A stretch of 64,000 nt of DNA from Cladocopium goreaui (GCA_947184155.2 CAMXCT020001413.1:410001-474000); one strand, 5' to 3'. Shown: positions 11,601 through 21,470, counted from the stretch's first letter. The notes: generated by a model from the sequence alone, not told the origin. Numbers and translations are program-made.

Positions 11601-12388
11601 CCCACGGTGGGACCCATCAGTTCCAACCTTTAGGAACCGGAAGTTCTTTGCAATGGTAACCTATGGTTCCCAGGTTGGGAAGCATGAGTTCCAACCTCTG
11701 GTAACCGGCAGTTGCTTGCAATGGTTAACCCATGGTTCCCAGGTTGGGAACCAGGAGTTCCAACCTCTGGGAACCGGCAGTTCCTTGCAATGGTAACCTG
11801 TGGTTCCCACGTTGGCAACAGTGAGTTCCAACCTTTGGGAACCGGCAGTTCCTTGCCATGAACCAAGCGCAAACATTCCGGTACCGGTCCATTAAGCAAA
11901 ACAAAGCGTTCTTTACCGGTCCATTACACAAAACCATAAAGTTGTAAAGAAATTGTTTTCATATCATTTTAACATGCACCTTTCTCGTGCAAAAACATTT
12001 TTAAGCCGGCCCAGCAGCCGAACGCAAAGATTCCGCTACCGGTCCATTAAGCAAAACAAAAGGTTCTGTTACCGGCTCAGTAAACAAAACAAAACAACCT
12101 TAAGAACCATGATTTCTATTTTTTGAAATCAACAGATCCTTCCACTGGTAACGTATGCTTTTTCAGCTTTGGAACCATGAGTTTCAAACTTTGGGAATCT
12201 GCAGTTCCTTACAATGATAGTTGCTTAGCTTCGAAAACATAAATTCTAACTTCTGGGAACCGGCAATTCCTTGCAATGGTAACCTCTGGTTCCCAGGTTG
12301 GGAACCGTAAGTTTCAAGGTCTGGGAACTGGCAGTTCATTGCCATGGTAACCTTTGGTTCCCACGTTGGGAACCATCAGTTCCAACCT
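8697..12388. repeat. Higher-order tandem array of 690-760-bp units with 68-bp subunits
   Basis: The landmark ATGAACCAAACGCAAACATT (ATGAACCAAGCGC in the last copy) recurs at about 8959, 9649, 10340, 11099 and 11859, giving spacings of 690, 691, 759 and 760 bp. The 68-69-bp difference equals one extra copy of an internal 68-bp subunit (for example starts at 8755, 8823, 8891). Most subunits hold a short inverted repeat with arms TGGTTCCCA and TGGGAACCA around 3 bases. The last unit is truncated at about 12388, where RT sequence resumes. Frames of 60-95 codons in each unit are repeat shadows. Confidence 0.9.
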
Positions 12389-12391
12389 TTT

Positions 12392-12540
12392 CTATCTGGG
12401 GTCTATGCCGGTGTAATCAGTTGTGAAAAGGCTGGCTGCCCTGATGAACAGACTGCTGCGTATGATGCCCTGGAGAAAGCTCGAGCTGTGTACTCTTGTG
12501 AAGGCCTGTTGGGTTCTCATGAGAAAGATGTCCTGGAGCG
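12392..12540 (+). pseudogene. RT segment downstream of the catalytic motif, plus strand
   Basis: The plus-strand frame encodes SGVYAGVISCEKAGCPDEQT, then ALEKARAVYSCEGLLGSHEKDV. The G-L-L/V-G-S-x-x-K-D-V block follows the V-I-D-D motif by some tens of residues in related RTs, by recall. It is therefore the continuation of the fragment ending at 7175, with 5.2 kb of tandem array in between. Similarity ends around 12540, and the complementary strand takes over with the RT N-terminal region. Confidence 0.65.
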
Positions 12541-12544
12541 CTCA

Positions 12545-13330
12545 GCAGTGACCCTGGCTTGATGGTAAAAGTCACGACCGGGGCCACCAAACGCTCCCTA
12601 AAACGGGCTACGAGTACCTTCAGCTGGGTCGAAAGAGCCCCTTGGTGGAAGAAACTTGGATGGTCCGTCAAAACCCATTTCAGTCATGTTCACCATGCGC
12701 CTTTCCCCAATCTGCCGATCAGCAATCTCAGACTTGAATGCATTGAAGCCCGGCAGAAAAGACCTGGCAAGGCTGCTCATGTAACCTAAGAATGCCCTTC
12801 ACGTCCCAAAGCTTCACCAATTCCAAACACTCCTGTCTGGACTCCCTATAGCAAAATTGGGGGAGCACGTCAAGTCAATGTCAAGTCCATGACGAAGGAC
12901 AGCCGGCTCTTGGTAAGGCAGCCACAAAGGTCCTACAATGAACTTCTGCATGTCCCAAGCGCCCTCACCGACAAGCCGAAGCCGAGAGGCATCCAGCGAC
13001 CTGTAAGGCACAAGCTGGGGAAATTTGCTGGGTGGAAACATGGCAGGGTCTGGTTTCATCTTTACAGCTCCTTCAAGGTAGCCTGGTTGAAACTCCGGAC
13101 AGCCAACAGCAAACTTCAAGCTGCAACAACGCTGCACTTAATTCAGGACCAGCTCTTCCGGGGGCAAGTGGAAACGTTTCCTCCACAAACCTACACACAG
13201 CCAACTGAGACCTCAACCATGCAATAATTTCTGATTGGGCAGCCGTAGGTCTCCTGCTTAGTTCCTCCAAGGCAGGGTAACGGCCAAGGAACAGCAAGTC
13301 CAACGCAAGCATGCAGCACTCTGGCACGAC
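12545..13330 (-). pseudogene. RT N-terminal region (fingers/palm) of the DIRS-like element
   Basis: Minus-strand blocks in order are APGRAGPELSAALLQLE, KPDPAMFPPSKFPQLVPYRS, LDASRLRLVGEGAWDMQKF, PLWLPYQEPAVLRHGLDID, FNAFKSEIADRQIGERRM, FDGPSKFLPP and GRDFYHQARVTAERS. They form the conserved N-terminal part of dinoflagellate DIRS-like RT as I recall it; D-R-Q-I-G-x-R-R and R-D-F/Y-Y-H-Q are its clearest marks. The blocks lie in at least three frames with several stops, so the gene is dead. It should lead directly into the palm segment, which is found inverted at 6945-7175. Confidence 0.7.
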
Positions 13331-13619
13331 CAAGATTGAACAGCCTCCTCTTGGAGAGACCAACATGCGACTTCCAACACCAAGAAGATGAGGAGAGAAG
13401 AGGCAAAGGCAAAACAGCAGCGGACAGTCCGGAAGACTGTGGCATGGGAACCAGAATCGAACGACGCAAGTGCCACGCAAAGTCAATTCGAGAACGCATG
13501 ACCCACCTCGGCAAACAAATGGCCCAAGTGGAAAAATCCATACAGTCCACAAGAGGGTTTGGCTCCTGCCCCTGTGTCTGAATTCATTGAACTTCGCTGG
13601 GATGGCTTCCCAGCTGCTT

Positions 13620-15200
13620 TCATTCCTCCTCTGCCTCCTGAGCACCTTGACGTCCCCCTGACTGACCCCTTCCGCCTCCTTTCTGCTTTCGCTTTGGCTG
13701 GCTCTTTCCCTTTGGCTGAGCATCTGACCCCTCTCCCCCCTGCTTCTGTGGCCCTGTTGGTTGACCTGAGACCATCTCCTGCCACTTCGAGGCAATCAGG
13801 TCCAACTCCTTGATAAACGCCAGGGCAACCGTGATCCATGTCTGATCCGCTAACTGGGAGAAGGCTCTGCAGCGAGAGAGTGTGCTTTGTTGGCGATGCT
13901 GGAAGATGGGTGTTGGGGGCTCCCCCTGAAGTGTCAGTAGGGCCACCAGATCGAAGCGGCCATGGCTTGATCCAGCATCACCGCCAGCAAAGCAATTGCA
14001 TCCCTTGTTGTCTGCTTGAAGGAATCATTACTTGAAACAAGACAAGGCCAAGATCCCTCTGACGACCACAAGCACCAAAAGGCTCCATGTATCGGGTAGG
14101 GACAAAATCTCTGCAGGCGTCCCTGAGGAAGCCACTGTAGGCTGCATTCTCCTGGAAATTGCTCGAAGCACACTCAAATAGAAGCTTCCAGAGTGAGATG
14201 CAAGTTCTGCCTGGAGACGGGCACGGCCCACTGACCCCCGAGTGCTGGCTGCTGAGCTCCCAGAGCTGAGGTCGGCGATTGGGTCTTGACTGGATTGGGC
14301 AATCTGCCCTACCAGGGCTGTCAACGCTTGGGACTGAACCAACATAGCTTTCGCCAGGTCTGAGTTGCCGTCCATCTGGTCCGGCATCTTCTCCCCCTCC
14401 AAGGCCTGTAAATCCAAAGGCCGAAAATCCAGATCCATCATTGGGGCGGAGCTTCTCCACCATCTGAGCCACGGCAGCGGGTTGAACTGGGCGAGAAGTC
14501 AAAGAGGAAGAGAGAGGCTGGGTGAGGCCCAAAGCTCCCGCCCAAGTCGGGCGGTCATCCTTGTTTCCAAAGCATCTTGGCGCTGGATCAAGGTCTGCAG
14601 CTGGGAAGTCAAAGCCGGTACAAGATCGAGTCAGAAGCTGGTCCATTGAAGCTGCCAGGCAGTGGTCACCCTCTTTGGCTTTGGCTGACCTCCTCCTCCA
14701 GAAGGCATACCTCCGGTGTTTGCTGACGGCTTTGATCTCCTGGCAGGTCTGGCTCCTCTCGGAATGCCGGTGGGGGATGGATCTGCATTTGACTGCTCCT
14801 CCTCCGGGCCCCTGGCAGTACCGAGCGAGAAGCCCTCTTGGAGAGGGAAATGAAAAAGGTGAGTCCAGGTCGAAAGCCATTGCGATGTCTTCTGGACCCT
14901 CGGCATGCCGCAAGTTGGCGACGACCAAAACTGCCAAATCCATGCCTGCTGGACCTGGTACCATCTTCCATGAGCATGCCTGGGGCAACCAAAACTGATG
15001 AAACCCCCACGGGTCCTGATTCCTCTCCGGTATCTGCCCTGTTGAGCACAGCCTCTGGCAAGAAGCCTACCGGAAGGGCCAAAAGAAATCTTCCCATCCG
15101 CTTTGCAACCACCTATGCCATGGCGTCTGCAACGCCATCGGCAGTGACCAAAGCTTCCAAGCTCAATCCCTCCTCTTCCTGAAGCAACTGACGCCATTGG
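13620..15200 (-). pseudogene. Gag-like region of the DIRS-like element
   Basis: The largest frame (336 codons, 13978-14988) carries FDFPAADLDPAPRCFGNKDD. Frames beside it carry MLVQSQALTALVGQIAQSSQ, STRGSVGRARLQAELASH, ISRRMQPT and CRAFSQLADQTWITVALAFI. The region ends in a Lys/Gly/Gln-rich basic tail (KGKSQPKRKQKGGGRG), a plausible nucleic-acid-binding tail. The order fits the first product of the element, a structural protein that would package the RNA. No zinc knuckle is visible. At least four frame changes break it. The link to gag is by position and recalled family resemblance, not by a diagnostic motif. Confidence 0.6.
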
Positions 15201-15723
15201 TTATTTCCTCAGGGCAAAACTCACGCCACCTTTGGACTTCCGATTTCGGTTTTATTCGGCATGCTATTGGATCTTTTAGGGTGGCTGCCGGCTTTGCAGA
15301 TTCTCCCAAACGAGGCAGGAGGCCGAGGGGGGGGAATCCGAGCTGATGACCTCGAAAGATCCAGTGGAAGGGGTCAGGAGACCGAGCACGTGGCTGATAG
15401 GCCGACGGGTATTGGACAAAGTCACCCACAATACCCAAGGAGACATGCAAGTAGCCCAGAAGAGCAGCACGAGGGTTGACCACGCGGGGCACAGATGGGG
15501 CTGATGCGGCAGGATGAAGTGTGGAGGAATGCAACGGGACAATGTCAAACCGGAGCAGGAGCCAAGCACACAAACCACAACCACAAAGAAAGCCCAAAAG
15601 GAAGAACGAGAGGGCCAAGGAAACAGAGTGACCAGTGCAATAAAAGGGACAAGCAAGACCCGAAAGATTGGACCGCAAGCCCTGCACCAGGACACCAAGG
15701 ACAGACGAGGTCTCGAGCATGAA
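15201..15723 (-). other. 5' leader of the retroelement
   Basis: This stretch lies between the terminal repeat and the gag-like region. Its long minus-strand frames (about 190-200 codons) are rich in Leu, Phe, Ser and Cys with no motif. It probably holds the untranslated leader and any promoter, neither of which I can identify from sequence. Confidence 0.4.
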
Positions 15724-15768
15724 GTTCTTGAGCGGCAGCACATCAACTCTCTGAACAACTTGAGGTCA
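15724..15768. repeat. Right terminal direct repeat of the retroelement (45 bp)
   Basis: Partner of 3787-3831 in the same orientation, with three mismatches by eye. It lies upstream of the gag-like region. A short TA tract (about 15882-15905) follows just outside, as at the other end. Confidence 0.7.
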
Positions 15769-15905
15769 TATATAACATTAAGCTGCGTTCTTGATGGGCT
15801 AGGGAACATGATCAACGTGTGGGCTAAAACTAGGAAAAATTGGAGAGAAAGCGGAAGAAGGGGAGGAAAAAAAGGAAGCATATATATATATACACATATA
15901 TATAG

Positions 15906-16169
15906 CTAAATAGCTAAATAGCAGAAGTTAACAGACGGAGAGTATCTTTTCAAAATAGCAGAAGACTGCCAAGGCACTGCTCCAAGAATGGCATGCATCA
16001 AGGACACTGCCGACCCTGCATGCATCGCATTGCCCATAGCCGTCTTTGAGGCCTGGAGTTTGGCTCGGTTCAGGGCTTCCCGAAAAGGTAACGTGACAGA
16101 CATTGCAGTTCGCAATTTAGCAAGATCATGTGCTTTCAATTGCTTTGGAAATTCAAAGAGTAGTTCCAC
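15906..16169 (-). CDS. Possible exon of an unrecognised gene
   Basis: The minus-strand frame contains FPKQLKAHDLAKLRTAMSV, then LPFREALNRAKLQASKTAMG and ILGAVPWQSSAIL. This is a well-mixed, amphipathic composition unlike the repeat-derived frames elsewhere. A potential acceptor (GTAGCAG before TGGAACT, near 16170) precedes it. I recognise no domain. It may belong with the possible exons at 16480-16666 and 16995-17111, which lie upstream on the same strand. It could also be a chance frame. Confidence 0.25.
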   Translation of the reverse strand: MELLFEFPKQLKAHDLAKLRTAMSVTLPFREALNRAKLQASKTAMGNAMHAGSAVSLMHAILGAVPWQSSAILKRYSPSVNFCYLAI

Positions 16170-16479
16170 TGCTACTTCTTAGAGCAGCGTAGTGCCCACC
16201 CGGAGCAGAAGTGGCGCATCATCATCATCATCATCTGCAAGTCTCAGCACCTGGGTGTGGCAATCCAAAAAGCTCAAAAATCCAGTCCTTTTTCTACAAG
16301 GAGGCTGAGGCGAGAGCCCTTGACACAGAGTTCACCTGCGCGCCCAAAAGGTCCCCTAGGGGCAAAAGACTTAAGACATTGGACACTGTATATAGGCTTT
16401 CAGGCATCAAGGACATCATCTCTCAGTTCCTCCATATAATATGTCCTGATTGTCTAACATTGTAAATTGAATTCTGCGT

Positions 16480-16666
16480 TCCAATCAACCAAGAGTTCCA
16501 TGCCTCCACGGGGTCAGCAAGCATGTTTGCAATGCCATATGTCTCGCAGGCGTCGATGTCAACACCTCCACAGAATGTGAACACTCGGCTAACACCACAA
16601 CTTGGGAACGCCAGGAAGCTCATAGAGTTCGCTCTGTAGCTTTTGCACAGCAATGGCACGAAGGGG
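16480..16666 (-). CDS. Possible exon of an unrecognised gene
   Basis: A pyrimidine-containing acceptor (ACTTTACAG then CCCC) gives a first exon base at 16666. Two frames after it look protein-like: one encodes LRAIAVQKLQSELYELPGVP and soon stops, the other encodes FTFCGGVDIDACETYGIANM followed by LADPVEAWNSW. Which frame is used, and where the exon ends, is unclear. No family recognised. Phase does not match directly with the exon at 16995-17111, so at least one more exon would be needed. Confidence 0.25.
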
Positions 16667-16994
16667 CTGTAAAGTATGGCAAATCCTCAAGTCAGCAGCG
16701 TTTGAACCTAACCTGGCATAGGGAGAGCGTGCATCAGCCTTACTCCGTGCATCAGCTTACTCCAAAAGATTTGCTAGATTTGAGCAGTTGAGGCACTGAT
16801 GCGGAGATATGTGCAACCAAATGGGTTGGTCGGCAGGTTTGCCACTGGAATGCTTGTGGCCATAGATTGATTAGAATGAGATAGAATGAGTCCAAAAAGT
16901 TGAAGGCTTGATCACAGCCACCCTGAGAAAATCGACATCAACTTCTGCAACAATGTGAGTCTGAGATGTTCAAAGCATCTCTTTGGGAACTTAC

Positions 16995-17111
16995 GTTTCA
17001 ATTGCTGCTTGGCGCCCAAGCGCTTACTTAGCAAGTCTTGGTGGAACCGGCACTCAGCCATCCGCTGCCCGCAAAGCTCCCCATGCCTGTGAGCCCCGCA
17101 GCTTGAACTGC
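16995..17111 (-). CDS. Probable 117-bp symmetric exon of an unrecognised gene
   Basis: On the minus strand a good acceptor (GGTTCCCAG then GCAGTT) and a consensus donor (GAAAC then GTAAGT) enclose exactly 117 bases. The open frame enters and leaves in phase 1, as expected for a real internal exon. It encodes SSSCGAHRHGELCGQRMAEC and continues RFHQDLLSKRLGAKQQLK. The Cys/His content (C-G-x-H-x-H-x-x-x-C) could suggest metal binding, but the spacing fits no finger I know. Possible neighbouring exons lie at 16480-16666 and 15906-16169. Confidence 0.35.
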
Positions 17112-17214
17112 CTGGGAACCAGTAATTGTCTTGGAAAAGGTAGGTGTCATACCGGGTAGAACATACTATGGCCGAAGCAAAACCTAGTTGAAAGGACTGC
17201 AGCAGTGTCAATCA

Positions 17215-18700
17215 TGCAAGGGCAAGAAAATAAAATGGATTAAGCGTGTTCAAAGCACGGCTTCATCACAGGGAAACTGGGGGAAAAACAACACGCTGCA
17301 TGTGAAAGACTTGTCGGCAAGTGCGAGTTGATTGCAGGATTGCGCACGCGCCGTGGGTTGGAATTCTGCCAATCTTCCGCGGCGTACGACCCAATAGTAT
17401 AGTAATAGTATAGCACAGACCCAAGCAGTAGAATAGAAGTTGCGCAATGCGGAAAGGGAGTCCTCCTAGTACACTGTTTGGTTGAGAGGCATTCTTCCAT
17501 ACAACTCCAAGCGCAAAGTAAATGTAGAAGAACTAGCCAACCGGTGTTCTGGCCACTACTCTTTTGAACAAACCAAACGCAAAAATCACTATATAAACTA
17601 TAGAGTAAAGAATTTCAGATCCGCGATCTCAGCGAGTTTGCTTCGCCGCAGCGCATTCGCGTTGTACTGCAGCACCCGCGCCGTCAGTAGCACAGCAGCA
17701 CAGTGCAGCCAGGCAAAGGAGAACAGCCATGACCGACTGCACCAGTCTATGTTGCAATACCCTCCTGCTATCTCCTGCTACCTCATTGGCAACTCATAGG
17801 ATCCTCATAGGCAACTGCTGTGTCTTCACTTTCCAAAGATTTTCAAATTCTCTGAGATGCTGACTGTGGATATCACCTCTTGTTCCGTGGGACCATGGGA
17901 TGCCGACAAGGATGCTCCAAAGCCTCCCACACTGCCAAAAAAGGACGAAGTAGCAACGACCCGCAGCTGATCTGGCAGAAAATTAGGGCAAGAACATGAG
18001 GACCTTAAGCTGCAAATCCAACAAGCAGATCCCTGCAGAAATTTGTAAGGCGGCTAATTACATATAAGTTATATAAGGCACCCCCTACACATCTGCCTTT
18101 CTGAATTGAAGGACTTGGCTAAGGCCAAAAAGGCTCTGGCTTCACATGAGGCTTTAAGCACCAGATGTGCCTGTGTGTCGAACAGAAGAGCCACAAAGGG
18201 AAGCGAGGAAAGGCTCACTTTCCTTTACCTCGATGCACCGTGAATCTCCGAGACTTTCGAACGTTCCAGACATGCTACCAAAACCCCTAAAGCACTGCCT
18301 TTGTAGATTCGAACTTTGTACCTTTTGCTATCATTTCTTTTCTATCATCTAAGTTGAACGCTTCCCAGGATGAGATCAATGCTTTTTTTCCAGATTGAAA
18401 GAAAGAGTATATATATATTTGGTAGCAGACATGCCTACGTGCCTTGCTTTATCTCAGGGATACAATTTGGAGCAAAAGGTTTCTTGCACGTGCTTCACAA
18501 CAAGAATTCACACTAACTTTTACAATGTATTCTATGCAGACCACTTGGATTCTAGAACTGATTCAAAAACACCAAAACACTCAACACCAAACAAGCACAT
18601 AGGGACTAAGTTCAGGTTTTGTTTTTTTGTCCCAGGTTGTTGCACCTTTTTGCATTCAGAGAGCGAGCAAACGTGCATCATTTTGATTTTTGAAAAAGCA
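17215..18700. other. No gene recognised
   Basis: Mixed sequence with no domain, RNA gene or clear tandem repeat. Open frames reach about 165 codons only by running into the downstream decamer array. Confidence 0.5.
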
Positions 18701-18702
18701 GT

Positions 18703-18836
18703 CACTTGCAGCCACTTGCTGATGCAGCCACTTGCAGCCACTTGCAGCCACTTGCAGCCACTTGCAGCCACTTGCAGCCACTTGCAGCCACTTGCAGCCA
18801 CTTGCAGCCACTTGCAGCCACTTGCAGCCACGTGCC
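18703..18836. repeat. CTTGCAGCCA decamer tandem array (first locus)
   Basis: About a dozen near-perfect head-to-tail copies of the 10-bp unit CTTGCAGCCA, with one variant copy (TGATGCAGCCA) near the start. The same family recurs at 20770-21050. Three decamers make 30 bp, so all frames repeat every ten residues (SHLQPLAATC), which gives spurious open frames. Confidence 0.92.
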
Positions 18837-18949
18837 ATCTTGAAAAAAAGTGTTTTTGTAGATTTTACTTTTTTTTTCAAGATTGTCTGTAGTAGATTGC
18901 TAGCAGCCATCCACCAGCAGCTACTGTACCGCACCGATTGAAACATAGG

Positions 18950-19365
18950 TATAAAAGCTGTTTCAGAGAGAAAAAAACAAAGGGCCAGATTGCTTGTATT
19001 TGAGGGCCAGCGCTCACTTGCAGCCAGCGAACTTACGACTACCTGTTTAGTAATTCTTGTGGGTTGTTTAATGATGGCTTACCTTAGTATGTGATTAACA
19101 AGCGTGGTTTGTAAGTCGCCGTTTCGCGGGTCATAACATCTTTGAGTGTGTTTATAACTTTGGTTATTGAACATTTCATCATTGATGCAAAGGGTATATT
19201 TTAACTGGTGGAGGTTCGGATTCCGATGTGATACCTATGTCAAATTTTATAAACCAGGCCCTGCAGAGTTTTGAAGTCGACCATCAATGGATTGGTTAAA
19301 GGAAAAATATCCATCTTAACCAGAATTCTTGTTTTTGCTGTTGTGGTTCTTGTTTTTGTCCGGCA
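18950..19365. other. No gene recognised
   Basis: Anonymous sequence between the decamer array and the 43-44-bp array; nothing recognised on either strand. Confidence 0.5.
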
Positions 19366-20040
19366 AGGACGAGAACTTGCAGCGTATCATCCAACATGTC
19401 TGAAGGTTGGGGACAAGACCTGACAGCGTAGCACACAAGATGATTGAAAGTTAAGGACACGTCTTACAGCGTGTCATCCAAGATGGTTGAAAGTTAAGGA
19501 CAAGATGTTACACCGTACAATCCAAGAAGATTGAAAGTTAAGGACAAGGCCTTCCAGCATAGCATCAAACATGTTTGAAAGTTAAGGACAGAATCTTACA
19601 CCGTAGCATCCAAGATGCTGGAAAGTGAAGGAGAGGATCTTACAGCGTAGCATCAAGCATGTTTGGAACTTAAGGACAAGACCTGACACCGTAGCATCAA
19701 AGGTGTTTGAAGATTATGGGCAAGGTCTTACAGCATGGCATCCAGGATGTTTGTAATTCAAGGACAAGGTCTTAGAGCATAAAATCCAAGATGTTCAAAG
19801 TTAAGGACAAGCTCTTTGAGTGTAGCGTCCAAGATGATTGAATGTCAAGGGCACGATCTTACACCGTAGCACTCAAGATGATTGAATGTTAAGGACACAG
19901 TCTTACTCCATAGCAACCAAAATCATACAAGATGCTTGAGAGTTCAGGGCAAAATCTTCTTGGGCAGCATCCAGATCTTCCAAGAACTTGTTATGTTTCC
20001 TTTTGTCCTCGTTTTCGTTCTGGTTCTTGTTGTTAATGAA

Positions 20041-20071
<31 letters not shown>

Positions 20072-20500
20072 CTTGCTCTTGTTCTTTTAATTATTTTGTT
20101 TTGTTATTGTTATTTTTGTTGTTGTTGTTGTTAATGTTAATGTTAATGTTGTGGTTCTTGTTCTTGATCTTGTGGTTGTGGTTGCGGTTCTTGCTCTTGT
20201 TCTGGTTCTGGTTCTTGTTCGTTAAGGACAAGAACTTACAGCGTACCATCCAACATGTCTGAGGGTTAGGAACAAGACAGACAGAATCTTAGAGCGTAGC
20301 ATCCAACATGTTTGAAGGTCAAGGACAAGATCTTACCTCGTAGCAACAAAGATTTGCAATTTAAGGACAAAATCTTACACGGTAGCATTACAGATGATTG
20401 CAAGATCAGGCTGTGATCTGACAGTGTAGCATCAAAGTTGTTTGAAAATCAAGGGCAAGATCTTACGGCGTAGCATCAAGGATGATCGAAAGTTAAGGAC
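19366..20500. repeat. Degenerate 43-44-bp tandem repeat
   Basis: Units contain TTGAAAGTTAAGGACAAG, then TCTTACAGCGTAGCATC and CAAGATG. TTGAAAGTT recurs at about 19444, 19488, 19531 and 19574. Copies run to about 19960, are interrupted by an unrelated TTG-rich tract, and resume from about 20222 to 20500. Divergence is moderate, so this is an older array. Confidence 0.85.
20036..20222. repeat. (TTG/TTC)n low-complexity tract
   Basis: Runs of GTTGTTGTTG and GTTCTTG with TTAATG and GGTTCTTG variants, inserted between two blocks of the 43-44-bp repeat. The same composition returns at 20500-20735. Confidence 0.85.
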
Positions 20501-20735
20501 TTTTTGTTGTTGGTGTTGTGGTTCTTGTTTTTAGTTTTGTTCTTGTGGTTATTCTTGTTCTTGATCTTGTTCTGTTTCTTGTTCTTGTTCCTGTTGTGGT
20601 TCTTGTTCTTGATCTTCATCTTGTTCTCCATCTTGTTCTCATTGTTCTTCTTGTTCTTATTATTAGTAGTATTGGTTTTCTTCTTCTTCTTCTTCTTCTT
20701 GTTCTTGTTGTTGTTGTTGTTCTTGTTTAAAGTTG
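20500..20735. repeat. (TTG/TTC)n low-complexity tract
   Basis: GTTCTTGTTGTTG-type sequence, with TTCTTCTTC near 20680-20700. It translates as Leu/Phe/Val-rich runs that mimic membrane segments and carry no gene signal. It directly precedes the second decamer array. Confidence 0.85.
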
Positions 20736-20769
20736 TTTTTGCAAGGTCTGTGTCGCATAGGCCGGGACT

Positions 20770-21050
20770 GTGCAGCTACAAGCAGCCACTTGCAACCACT
20801 TGCCGCCCCTTGCAGCCACTTGCAGCCACTTGCAGCCACTTGCAGCCACTTGCAGCCACTTGCAGCCACTTGCAGCCACTTGCAGCCACTTGCAGCCACT
20901 TGCAGCCACTTGCAGCCACTTGGAGCCACTTGCCCCGCAGCCACAAGCAGCCACAAGCAGCCACAAGCAGCCACAAGCAGCCACAAGCCGCGACTTGCCG
21001 CCACTTGCCCAAGCAGCCATGTGCAGCCAGTTGCAGCCACTGGCAAGTGG
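20770..21050. repeat. CTTGCAGCCA decamer tandem array (second locus)
   Basis: About sixteen copies of CTTGCAGCCA, followed by about six copies of the variant CAGCCACAAG (near 20935-20990) and then degraded copies to 21050. Same family and orientation as the array at 18703-18836, about 2 kb away. The ordered variant block points to local amplification after a point change. Confidence 0.9.
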
Positions 21051-21387
21051 CTGCACCTCCTGCGCCCACAATGCATTCACGGCCTTTCCTATATTTTCCT
21101 GCCCTCTCCCGTCCGTGTGAATTCAAATTTAGCCATTGTTTGTTTGTAGTTTTTTTCTGCCCTTATTTCATTCGAACTTCAAAAATAAACTCGGCTTTTT
21201 TTGGCCTTTCCAATTTTTAGGTAAACGTTTCTGTCAGAGAGTGCACGCACCCAAAACACTAATTGAATTTGGGATGTGAAGGGTCTACCAAACCAAAACT
21301 AGTAATGAACTAGGACTTCCAAGGAAGTGTGCGCTGCACCGCTTTAAAACGATTCAAGTGGGTAGCTAAATATTGCATAATATTGTC

Positions 21388-21470
21388 ACTTGCAGAACTA
21401 AGCCCAAAGTCGTTCAATTTCGCGGTCACAGAATTTTGAGCCACGATAAGGCATCCACCAGTAGTATAGG
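21388..21470 (-). pseudogene. Kinase-like DFG segment, possible exon fragment
   Basis: The minus strand encodes LIVAQNSVTAKLNDFGLSS. This resembles the strand and metal-binding loop of eukaryotic protein kinases (x-x-K-L-x-D-F-G-L-S), where the Asp of DFG holds the ATP-bound Mg. The H-R-D-L-K catalytic loop expected about 15 residues upstream is absent; it could lie in another exon, or the match could be chance. A weak donor (GTGACA) follows. The surrounding 203-codon frame shows no other kinase motif. Confidence 0.25.

Larger units (their letters stand above)
3787..15768 (-). mobile_element. Decayed DIRS-like tyrosine-recombinase retroelement, internally inverted and split by tandem arrays
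   Basis: In coding order on the minus strand the element holds a gag-like region (15200-13620), the RT N-terminal part (13330-12545), an opposite-strand segment with the RT core (6945-12540), the RT C-terminal part and first RNase H Asp (6900-6430), a methyltransferase-like domain (6320-5690), the rest of the RNase H-like domain (5690-5273) and a tyrosine recombinase (5000-4047). Having RT, RNase H and a tyrosine recombinase but no DDE integrase is the hallmark of DIRS/Ngaro-type elements. Direct repeats of 45 bp lie at both ends. Frequent frame changes and stops show that the copy is dead. About 5.2 kb of its 12 kb is tandem array lying inside RT. That this family is widespread in dinoflagellates is recalled knowledge; the boundaries are inferred. 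Confidence 0.8.

Noticed and set aside
20500..20735. Hydrophobic Leu/Phe/Val frames resembling membrane segments
   Set aside because: They are translations of (TTG/TTC)n low-complexity DNA.
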